NCBI GenBank assembly: GCA_002964805.2
Contig: PUDQ02000020.1
Location: 1-64,000 of the forward strand
DNA: 64,000 nt
Direction: 5' to 3'
DNA from: Trametes villosa
Lineage: Eukaryota; Basidiomycota; Agaricomycetes; Polyporales; Polyporaceae
Shown: piece after piece, positions 9,666-19,290 of the stretch
Layout of the letters: each line of letters opens with the position of its first letter
Position numbering within the stretch: the first letter of the stretch is position 1
The notes under the pieces: model-generated
Databases searched by the model: none
What the model was told of the DNA's origin: nothing
What the model saw: only the letters and a program-made list of their open reading frames with translations
Position numbers and translations under genes: made by a program

Positions 9666-12600
9666 CTACGTATCTTGTGAGTCTCCGAGAAGTTCTTGTA
9701 CGGCCCCCTCCAGCCAGTCGTCTGCCGGCTCGATTCCTGTCTGCAATCAAGAATGTAAATAAATACCCCCGAGCAAACCCGAGATCGAATGATGCGGACA
9801 TACCCTGTCAAAAGAGTGGACCGCCCAGAGCGGGTGCTCTTTCCCAAGGCGATGTGAATAGAAAGGGATGAGGGCAATTGCGGCGGCTAGGTTTGAGGTC
9901 TCGACAACCTCTGCCGGCCAGTACTGGCCTTGATGGACGACATGGATGCCAAGATCTGTTGCGCTGATGCAGTTGTGGTAAGTAGTATACGCACCCTATC
10001 AGAGATCGCCCGTTACTCACTATAGGTCCCACGGCATCAAGGGAATGGCGGAATCGGAGAGCATTCGCTGAACAACTGAACAGAAAACCGGTGCCTTGGA
10101 GCCGACACGAATCTCGAGATGATAAAGAACCTTGCAGGGTACTTGTGCCGTTGGAAAATCGACCAAAGCGAAGCGGTCTTTTGTGGACCGGTTATCGAGC
10201 TCGGACCCGTAGCGAATGCTGTCCTTGTAGACGAAGGCATGCCCGATGGCGCAGCGAGAAGCAACAAGCGGTGTCGTGTTGGCGTCAAGACAGAGGTCGT
10301 CGACGAGACGCGTGTCTGGCCAGTGCTTCCGGAGATATTCCAAGACCAAACCGTAAGTATTCACTGTCCTGCTAGTGAGCTTACGGAGGTCGACGAATTT
10401 GATCTCTTTGCTTCGGGACTTCGGTGTCATGAGGAGGCCCTCTAGCGGCCGTCACGGTGGGGAATCGGTCAGTGGCTGACAACAAGGCGTGAGTAGTGAC
10501 ATGGCGTACCGCCGCTGAAGCCCGCAATTTGGGTCCGCAATGTACCGCAGGCAGTGCTGAAGGCGCTCGGGCCTGTGAAGTGCTCGATGAGCTGCTTCTC
10601 TTTATCTGTCATGTGTTCCGCTGCGGAGACAGCCTGAGATATCATCAGTGACATGTTCGCAGCAATATCCGGCACACTCACGAGCTCGTGAACCCGTTGT
10701 TTTCCTACCCAGTTCCGCATCAATGTGAGTTCCATCTCGCCGCCATCGTGGCCATTGTGGTTGACCTTCTCGAGATCACCGTTGCACCGCTCAAACGCGA
10801 ACAGCCACCAGGCATACACCGGCCCGTACAACGGGAACACTTTCTCGTAATGCATGGCAACGTGGTGGTTGATGACCAGATGTACACCGAGTCCGAGCAG
10901 CCCCTGGCAGTGCTTCTGCAGGTAGCGCTGACCGCGCCGAACGTGCGCGAGAGTGATTGTCTTGCGGGAGAGGAGTCGTTCTGCCACAGAGAGATACAGG
11001 CCGTACTGATAAACGTCGGTCGGGCTGCGGCGGAATGCGGGCGGGGACTTTGCCTGCGCTGGTATGGGAGGTGGTGTTGTGCAGATCTTGTCGGCCTTGT
11101 CGCGCCACGTGAGCCAGAGGACGACGGGCTTGATATTGACCCAGCAACGCCATTGGTCGGCCTTCTGTAACGAGTGGTTCTCGCCAAGCTAGTCGACGTG
11201 AGCAATAAACAGGCAGATGAACATGAACCAAATGCGCCCACATTCTGTGGCAACCGGCCTAGGCCCGAGGGCCACTCGAGGGAGTTGATGACTTCTTGAA
11301 ATCGTCGCCAGCGGCTGGCGTCCATGAAGTAACCTGCAATGAAAACCTCGTCGAACTCGAACTTGACCAGTCCTTCAAATAGTTAGCATGCTAACCACAG
11401 CGCAACCAGAAAATAAAGGGACGTACCGAGGTAAAGGTTATGCATTAGATCGATGGAGCTTGTCTGCAAGGGCATCCAGCCCGGGATCTCGTTCATGATC
11501 GTGTGACGAGAGCCGCCTTCGTCGAGAATGCGCTTCTGCGCGGCTTTCGATGTCGCTGCCTTCGAGCGAAAGCCCCACTTGAGCTGCTCCCAATCATCGC
11601 GAATTCGGAAGGCTAGGGCAGGCCTCTGAGTATCCTCACCTAGCCAGGACTGAGTGCGTACCATGGATTGTGTACCCGGCGGCGCTGTTGATGTCGTCGT
11701 GTATTATGAAGCAGATATTGCACGGATGCGTCTTGTGCGCGTGTCCGGCTGCACCGACGACCTTCCGAAGTGCCTGTATGTCGCTGGCGTGCAGCTCGAT
11801 GCCGCCCTGTACGCGGGGCGGGATGGTCCGCTTGTACACAATCATGATGATGCCTGCATATGCATAAGGATATCTGCGCATCGGAAAACCGGCTTGAACT
11901 CACCTTTGTACAGTAGATCCATATCCCATTTGAGGGGGAGCAGCGCGTTGTTGAGCTGCTCGAGGCTCGGCTCCTTGGGCCCGGAGATGATCGTCAACAA
12001 GTGAATATTCTGCATAAGGAAACGGAAGGCGCGCCGTAGGTTATTGAACGAGATATACGCGCCCCCGGAGGAGTGAGGACGTCCGGACTGGATACCGAAC
12101 CTGGTCTATCATTACTACTGGGCCGTGAATCAAACTGACGAAGAGACGTACCAGTCGAGGTTAAGCGTGAAGCTCACCCCCATCTCGCACTGTGCTAGTA
12201 TCATATGCGAGCCGGGCGAGATCTCGACGTCCTTCACGGTGCCGTCGTGAAGAACGATGCGCTTCATGCCCATAGGGAGCTGTCCGTAGCGTGTTCCATC
12301 GTAGATATCGTGCATCGGGGTGTCATCCGACAGCGGCGGTCGGTCGACGTGCTTGTCCATTGGCTCGAAGTTGTCGGCGAAGTCAGGGCGGAGCATCGAG
12401 CGTTTCAGGCCCCCAACGAGCGAGTTCCAGGGCTGTATCTTCGCTAACTTGGGCCGCCGTTGCTTGGACTTGTCCGGTGTGTTGTCCAGGCCGTTAGCGC
12501 CGCCGTCCTCGCCTCCATCTTCGTCCTCACGGCCTCGCTTGAGAGAGGTCTTGAACACAGCGCCTTTGCAGCCCTTGACCGAGCAAGAGAATCCCGAGAG

Positions 12601-13425
12601 AGCGTCGAGTTCCTCAACAGTGTATGGCTTCCAGCAGTCGGTGCATACAGGCACCTGTGTGATGTAGTCGTCGACGTTGAGCCCCAAGCGGCGGGCGGCC
12701 GTCTTCAGAGAGCGAGCCGGCTTCGGAAGACTCGGTAGCATGTCGACTAGCTCCAGAGCGTCCAGAACCGTATGCAAGACTCTCTCAGAAGCTAGGACGG
12801 TCTGCTGATTGAAAATGTTGCCTAGAACAGCTTGAAGATAAGCCATGCGTACAGCAGGGGTCTCCCGGAGCGCAGGAACAAGCATTCCGGCTTCAGCATC
12901 GTCAAGGAGGCGCTGTCTTTCAGCCGCATCCGGATCTGGTGCTGGACTGGCTGCTTGAGGGCTTCCTGGAGAGCCAGGAGGAGTAGGCGACCTAGGTCGA
13001 CTAGAGACGAGATCGGCTGGCTCAGGAGCTGGAGAGCTCGAGTTCTCAGGTGGCTCAGGGAAATCCTCGTCGTTGTCGTGGTCAGAGAAGTACCCAGAGT
13101 CGTTCAGAGCGCTTTGAATAGCTTCGGGAGGGTCGCCAAAGAAGAGAGCGTCGGGATCGGGGTCGGCGAGACCAGGACCAGTCCCATGATCGCTACTAGG
13201 GCCAGAGTACACAGTATCTTCAGCAAGCGGCTCCAGAAGTACGGCTTGGCGATTACTAGAGTCTGAGCGTGAGGTGCTAGGCGAGGCCGCAGGGTGTGCA
13301 GCGGCTAGGCGAGCCTGAGCGGTACGGGCCTCATCTGCCCGTAAGTGCCGGGCTACTTGTTGCCCGGCCTGGTAGTCAAAGCCTCCAGGTTTTCGCCTGC
13401 AAACTGAGCATCTGCATTGCTGCAT
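9666..13425 (-). CDS. Tnp2-type transposase (CACTA/EnSpm-like), nine exons
   Basis: Exons read by eye on the minus strand are 12152-13425, 11904-12100, 11662-11853, 11427-11639, 11242-11372, 10510-11188, 10021-10441, 9804-9963 and 9666-9740. They total 3342 nt, about 1113 residues, in one frame. The N-terminus has a CRCSVCRR zinc cluster. The end of exon 1 and start of exon 2 encode LNLDWFG, then IISGPKEPS, then a Cys-containing HPCNICF segment, then DLMHNLYLG. All four are hallmarks of the fungal Tnp2 transposase family, which moves DNA elements by cut and paste. Start is the first ATG; an upstream TTG at 13455 is also in frame. All introns are of normal size except the one at 11640-11661, which is only 22 nt and may be a frameshift. 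No CACTA termini were found. Confidence 0.88.
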
Positions 13426-14591
13426 GGCTTGAGTTGAGGGTATGTTTGCGAGCAAGGCCTAGAGTGTACCGGCGCATATATGCACCCTCGATTAGCACTA
13501 GACCTCCAAAACACTGCAAAATCGTACGAGGTGGGGATCCATGGTCCACTAGCAGTAGAATTAGTTGCCAAGAGGGGTATAGGGTAGACAGTAGCAGCAT
13601 TCAGTAGCAGAGAGGCGGTTCCGGACAAGATACACTCGACGCGATGAGGTCGAAGTACGCGCCTAACTGGGCGCGCCGTGCAGGTGATCGCGTACCTACT
13701 ATATCAGGCGACCCGACATAATGAGCATAGAATGCCGTTGTAATCTGCTTACTTGAGTGCAATAACGACGCTTGTAGGATCTAGTTACTATACGGTTGTA
13801 ATGACGTTCGGATGTGCTCATTCTAACTCTATCCGCACCGGCCGCAATCGCGAGTTCCACGCTGTGCACCGCTTCGTTGTTGTCGATAACTTCGACATTA
13901 TCGAGGCCTCATCGCTGTTCGCGGTGACCCGAGCCTTGCGCTCGTAGGCTCTCCATCTTGCTCGCTCGGACCTGCGCTCATCCTGGCTCCGAGCCCTGCA
14001 AGACGAGGCTCTCTTCAACCTAGAGCTCCAGCCACCCCTTCGGCATTGTCGATCACTTTGGCAATAAGTCCTCTGCGAGGTTATGGCCGAGCGCGGACGA
14101 AGTCTAAACGAGAACCGAGTGAGCTCAGCGTTCGGGGGAAACGAACGATGTATTAAGTCAGTAGCTACCTAAACGAGAACCGAGTGAGCTACGGACTAAA
14201 GTCAGCGAAATGGAACCGAGTGTGGGAGCGCGCAGGAAGCTCACCTCAGCGTTCGGGGGAAACGAACGATGAGGGGCCTGCGCGTGGTCGGCGAGGTATA
14301 AGTGAGCGAGGGCGGACGCCTCTATCGATGAGGCACCGGCCGCGATTCGCTGATAAGCGGGGATATCGGTCCGAGGACTCGTGCGCTTTGAATGTAAGTA
14401 AACGAATGTATGTGAGTAAGTAACGAGTAAGTAAGGAACGTAAGTGGTATAGTAAGCTGTAAGTACAACATCCTCGACATTGCGCCGACCCTCACTTAGC
14501 CGCCCACCCCGGCTAGTGGCCTGAGCCTCTGGCTCCCCGTCCTGGACATAGTTCCATTGGACCTGGCGGCGCCCCGAACCTCAGCTTGTCA
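13426..14591. repeat. Non-coding flank with dispersed repeat (partly inverted copy of 47.6-48.7 kb array)
   Basis: Bases 13800-14040 are closely similar to the reverse complement of about 48065-48275. Bases 14530-14586 are similar to the reverse complement of about 47940-47995 and of 48370-48425. Between them, a block ending CAGCGTTCGGGGGAAACGA occurs twice (about 14128-14152 and 14246-14270), and a GTAA-rich stretch runs 14393-14465. No gene is supported here. Confidence 0.75.
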
Positions 14592-15299
14592 TAGTCTCGT
14601 CACCAGACGGTATAGGGATCGCTCCTTTTTGGGACGACGGGGAGCAAAACCGAGAGAGAGGAGCACCCTATACCGTCTGGTAAAAATTGGACAGAGGGGT
14701 AGGGGGTTCCGTCACGCTCGCCCGATCGTGCGTCATCGAAGTCTATCAAACACGCCAAAGCCGCCTCTGCGTGTAACACGCGCGCGACGGCGGGCCCGCT
14801 CGCCCCAGCAGCGCTGGACTCGCGCCTTCAGAGCTGAACGTACGCCGGCATAACCAGGGCGCGCGGCCTCATTGCGTGGCAGAGACATGCTCTCGCATTG
14901 CATGCCTTTCTTTCGCGCGAATAAAGCGCATATAGCTGCATACATGCGGCCCGTGCGATCTCTGACACCGAAGAAATTGGCCTGGTCGGCTTGTCCTCCC
15001 GCGCGCGTGACTCGCGCGCCTTCTACAGCTTTTACCAATCACGGGTCGTCTGTACGCGGCGCGCGCGGACTGTTGAGGGGATATGAAGGGCGCGTCGTGA
15101 GGTCGCGATGCAGGCCGTCGGGCCTCGCGCGCACGCTCGGCGGGCGATGCGTGACGATTGTGAGGTCACAGGAGAACCCCCCACCCCTCTATCCAAAAGA
15201 CACCAGACGTTATAGGGGGTCCTCTGCTCGTTCTCCTGTCCCGTCCCGTTTTGGAAGGAGCGTGAGGACCCCGTGATATAACGGCTGGTGACGAGACTA
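14592..15299. mobile_element. Non-autonomous TIR element, 708 bp, with hairpins inside both TIRs
   Basis: The left end TAGTCTCGTCACCAG at 14592 is matched by the reverse complement at 15285-15299. Similarity between the two ends extends inward for roughly 145 bp. Each terminal repeat itself folds back: left arms 14602-14626 and 14659-14681, right arms 15202-15223 and 15265-15289. The outermost TA on both sides may be a target-site duplication. The interior has no convincing ORF, so mobilisation would need a transposase supplied from elsewhere. The right end touches an assembly gap. Confidence 0.8.
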
Positions 15300-15300
15300 A

Positions 15301-15323
15301 NNNNNNNNNNNNNNNNNNNNNNN
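15301..15323. other. Assembly gap (23 N)
   Basis: Run of N directly after the right terminus of the TIR element; the true distance is unknown. Confidence 0.99.
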
Positions 15324-16309
15324 TCGTGATCACGGAGGGGCTGGTAAGGTTCGAAGACTAGTACTGGTACATGCGGCGATCTCGAGCGCATATAGCGACT
15401 GAGGCATGTCGGTGTTGCCAGGCAGTCTGGATTTTTGTTGCTAGCGAGTCTGTGATCATGTACCTGTCAATTACTTACACCGGTAGTTTTGAGATTACCT
15501 GCATGACATACCAGATATAGTGCGCCAGATATCCCCAACGCCGCGGGCTGGTACTTCACAGAGGCTGAAATACTGCATCGCAGTGCGCATACCTCCTACG
15601 GTGAGTACTAGTATGCCTGGATTAATGACACGACAGCGCCGAGTCGAGCATATTAATGCTAAATGTAGTTCAATGGTGCGCCTTTTCGACAGGTCTCGTA
15701 AGGCTGCCTGATAGTGTTATTTTAAGGAGACACGATGATGTTTGACAGGTTGGTACATACCTAACACTAAGCACACGACTCGCAACTACATCTTCGAGTT
15801 CAAGCTTCTCGAACCCCATTGCTGGAGTAGTAACTCGTTACTCGAGCGCAACGAGCAAGCACGCACAGCCTTTGGTCATAGCGTTCGTTGGAGGTATATA
15901 AACGGCTACAACATCGGTCCGAGGCCGGGGGCGATCCAAACAAGTGCTCAAGCAGGTGAGGAAACGACTGAAGAAGAGGGGGTAACAACACCATCTGCTA
16001 GTCGAACGAGACAGACGCGCATACCACCAGTCCGTGTGGAGGCAGTCAACCAAGTGAGGGGAAAAAAGGCCGGCGGCCAATTAAAAGAACAATACACGTC
16101 GAGAGGTACGGGAGCGAGGAGCGCGGCGGTAGTACGACGGGGATGTGCGGTGGGGGAGGGTAAGGTGGGTGATAGCGTACGCGCAAGGAAGGTGGGCTAT
16201 CGGTCGGGGGTGGCCTGAGGCAGAGTCTCTCTGGGGTAACCGTAAAGTTCGAGGCACCGAGTCACGGGTCACGAGTCGCAGTCGTTTTGCGGGGCGTGCG
16301 ACTCGTCGC
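15324..16309. other. About 1 kb without supported gene
   Basis: Short ORFs exist, including a 158-residue one at 15742-16218 that starts with TTG, but none has recognisable composition or splice structure. No repeat was recognised in this stretch. Confidence 0.5.
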
Positions 16310-17369
16310 TTAAGCGAGGAGCGCAGCAGCGACCGCGCTGAGGACGCCAACGACACCGACAGACGCGACGTTGCCGAGCGCACCATTGTTGCCGCCGGTG
16401 GCCGACGCAGAGGGGGTGCCGCTGGATGACATGTGAATACTGTAATCACGTTGGAGGGGACTGCTCGACATACCTGGCAGCGGTACCCGACGACTTGGTG
16501 CCCGCAGACGTCTGGCTGCTGCCGGAAGTCTGGGAGGCACCACCGCTGGTCGCGCTAGCGCCGGTGCCGGAAGAGGTTCCGGACGCAGCGGGGGCGGTCG
16601 CGGAGGTGGAGGAACCAGCCGCGCCGGTGTCGGTGGAGGAGGAACCGCCCGCAGCCGAGGTCTGCGAGCCACCAGTCAGGCAGCTGTTGTCGGCTGTCAA
16701 GGCAGTGAGCAATGGAAACAAATGACGCTGGGTTGATAAGGGACGTACGGCCGCTCTGGATCGTGACGGGGGCCGACTGAGCGACACCACCCTGGCTGTC
16801 GGTGAGCGTGAAGCCGACGGAGGTACCTGTGGGACGTTGAATGAGGCCAGGTCTCCGTGCGCTGGTAGAGGGATGTACGAACCAGCGGTGATGTTAGTGG
16901 ACCAGGTGAAGGACTGGCCGGTGAGGCCGGTGTACTGCTGGAGCGCAGCCGCGCCAGTCTGGCCGCCGGGGTTGATACTGCGCGAGTCGATCCCAGATTA
17001 GCGGATCTACCAATGCCACAAGCCGAAAAGGAGACTCACGCCTAGAGACGAAGAAGGACCGCCCAGGTCAAAATTGCTCACATCCCAGCTCTTTCCAACC
17101 ACGACTTACCAGGAAGAAGGGGGCTGTTGAGATAAGGGTGGTCAGTCTCGATTGACCGGCTCCGAGACGGGAGAGGACACGTACGGTTGCCGCCAGTCCA
17201 GGTGAGCTGGACGGGAACACACTGGGTGGGCGGGTTGCTGGCCGAGGATGAGGATTGGCCGAGGAAGCGGCGATAAGGGGAGGACGTACGGGGTGTTGAT
17301 CTGGAACTGCGCGCTGGCGGCGGCGACGAAGAGGGCGACGGAGACGAGGGAGGTGGACAGCGACTTCAT
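16310..17369 (-). CDS. Ser/Thr-rich GPI-anchored cell-surface protein
   Basis: This is a secreted, wall-anchored protein. Exon 1 (17290-17369) encodes a signal peptide with hydrophobic core LVSVALFVAAASA. The spliced product then reads INTPNPPTQCVPVQLTW..., PPFFL, AINPGGQ... and SFTWSTNITAGT..., the typical order of the fungal Ser-Thr-rich GPI-anchored membrane family. A Ser/Thr/Gly/Ala-rich region follows, and the C-terminal hydrophobic tail (VGVVGVLSAVAAALLA) is a GPI-attachment signal. Two successive microexons are required: 14 nt at 17110-17123 and 2 nt at 17040-17041. The last intron has two possible acceptors near 16420-16440. A TATA box lies 100 bp upstream. Function is probably in wall structure or adhesion; no enzymatic motif is seen. 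Confidence 0.85.
17040..17041 (-). other. 2-nt microexon (GC) in the GPI-anchored protein gene
   Basis: On the minus strand the sequence is TCTCTAG-GC-GTGAGT. Skipping it shifts the frame of the conserved NPGGQTG segment; including it joins PPFFL to AINPGGQ. The flanking introns are 68 nt and 62 nt. Confidence 0.75.
17110..17123 (-). other. 14-nt microexon in the GPI-anchored protein gene
   Basis: It encodes the PPFFL segment between two GT-AG introns, with the phase required by both neighbours. Confidence 0.75.
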
Positions 17370-17468
17370 GGTGGGCAGAGAGAGGGGGCGACGAGCTTGC
17401 CGAGGCGTGTGGGAAGGCGAGACGGAGAGAGAGCTGGGGCAAAGGCAACCTGCCAACCCCGGCGCGCG

Positions 17469-17477
17469 ATATATATA
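17469..17477 (-). promoter_or_regulatory. TATA box of GPI-anchored protein gene
   Basis: TATATATA read on the minus strand, about 100 bp upstream of the ATG at 17369. Confidence 0.6.
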
Positions 17478-19290
17478 CGCCCCGCGGCCCGGTGTTTGTT
17501 TGTCTCACCACACGCACGTAAGCTGCTGCCCCCCGTCTCATCCTGCCCGCCATTCGCGTCCATTCCGCCTCCGTCTGCGCGCGGTGTCCCTTCGCGCACT
17601 CTGCGCACTCATCTCAAAGCACCGACATTGCAAGCATCTTTGCTGCAGATTATTTGCACCGCCTGAGCGGCCGTCCCAGCAGCCCGGATGGACGCCCGAC
17701 GGACGGCCCTCGTCGGCACTAGCCCCTCGGACATGCCGTGATGATCAGAGCTCAGGCCCGCCGCGGCTGCGGAACTCCAGTTTCCTGCTCGTGCCACATC
17801 TCGGCCTTTCCTTGGCAGGCTCGCATGCGAGCCAGCGATGGCCTTGGTTGTCGCGCGAGGCATGCGCCTCGTCGTGGTCGTCGCCGTCGGGTGCGAGCGC
17901 GTTGCCGGGGACGGCGACCGGACGCGGGCTGGCGTCTGCATGGCGGGGAGAAGGATGATCCCAGGGAATGCACTCTCCCGTCTGCGGCGCATGCAAGACG
18001 TCATCGTGTGTACATCCCTGTGCATGCTGTGTGTCCGCTGCCTATGACGCGTTGACGCACCGTTAGCAGCATGTTTTCCTGTCGACTGAACGGTGCACAG
18101 ACATCGCGCGCGCATTCAGATGGTGCGACCGCAGCCTCGGAAGACGCGCAGGATATACATAGTGCGGCCGACGCCTGTGCGCAAGAAGGCCCGAGGAGAA
18201 GGCTCGAGAACGTCCATATATAAAAGCCGTCCCATTTACGGAACAAACACTCGGCTCGGGTGTAGTCCAAACTGCGTGTGCGTCGTGCGGTGATGAGGTG
18301 CTTGAAGATGTCACCGATGCGCTCATCTACAGCATAGCGAAGGGGACTAATGTCGTGAGTAAGGTTCGCAGGCTAGTGTCACACCATCTCTGACGGTGTA
18401 GCATGTGGCGAAGGTGCTCATAAGAAACATGTGGTGTGGATTTTTTAGATGTCAAACATCTGCATCCTACTCGTACTACGCACAGGCGCGGCTTTCTGTC
18501 TGTCTACAGGCTACACGGCGGCTGGCGAGGGCTCTCTCAACCATTGTCGCCGACATCTAAGGGCCGCACTCGGGCCAGATCACAGGCTCGTGGTAGAAGA
18601 GCCGCCGCCTTCGGGACGAGCCCAGTGGTGTATGATCATCTAGGACGGCTAAGCAAAACTGAGCCCGGGCTATACCTGTCTTTGAGTGCTCGAACGTTGC
18701 GAGTGCAGGACTTTTCCTGCATACACGCGCGAGGCCCTACATATACTCGTTTCGCCGGTCAGATCAGAGCTGGCCATCAACGGACGATTCGCGCGAGCGA
18801 GCATTCGTCGCATTCTATCGGTGGGTCCGCCGGTATCTTCACGACACGAGCTGCTACCCGTGCAGTCCCGGCTCGAGCAGCGTCTTCAAGCTTCAACGCC
18901 GACTCGTTCTCGGCCACCATACCTGCGGTCCCACAGGGCTGCCGTGTTGCTAACGCTTACCCCATTCCTCCAGCTTTCGTTCCGGCGTCGAAGGACGTCC
19001 CCCGGCCGCATGCCGCGACTCCTCGCCGTCATAAGGTATGGACCCGGCACCCCAGGTAGAAAGCTATTGATACAACGCAACGTGTGACGAGCATGTTCGT
19101 GAATGAAGTACTTGCGCACAAGCAGATGATTCAAGAATATCGCAGGGGACGCCGATGCAAGTTCGAGCACTGTCGAAACGGGAATCAGTATCGGCCCTTC
19201 GCCGCCCTTCAGCTCTCGAAGCTTCGACTTTAGTACTCACCTATCCTCACACAATCCCGCACGGAGCACGCAAGGGGCACCGGAAGGAGC
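17478..19290. other. 1.8 kb region without confident gene
   Basis: A strong plus-strand TATATAAA at 18218-18225 is followed by a short open frame (about 18235-18393) that ends near a GTGAGTAAG donor-like site. No product could be assembled. A 207-residue ORF at 18436-19059 begins with GTG and is rich in Arg, Ser and Pro; I judge it non-coding. Confidence 0.4.

Noticed and set aside
7721..13800. CACTA terminal repeats for the Tnp2 locus
   Set aside because: Neither CACTA on the left nor TAGTG on the right was found at plausible positions, so no element boundary is claimed.
15742..16218. 158-residue plus ORF
   Set aside because: Starts with TTG and has no recognised features; probably chance.
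17142..17456. 104-residue ORF as the GPI protein itself
   Set aside because: The first 29 residues are upstream of the real ATG, and the C-terminal part reads through two introns.
18436..19059. 207-residue plus ORF
   Set aside because: Starts with GTG, biased for Arg/Ser/Pro, no splice or family support.
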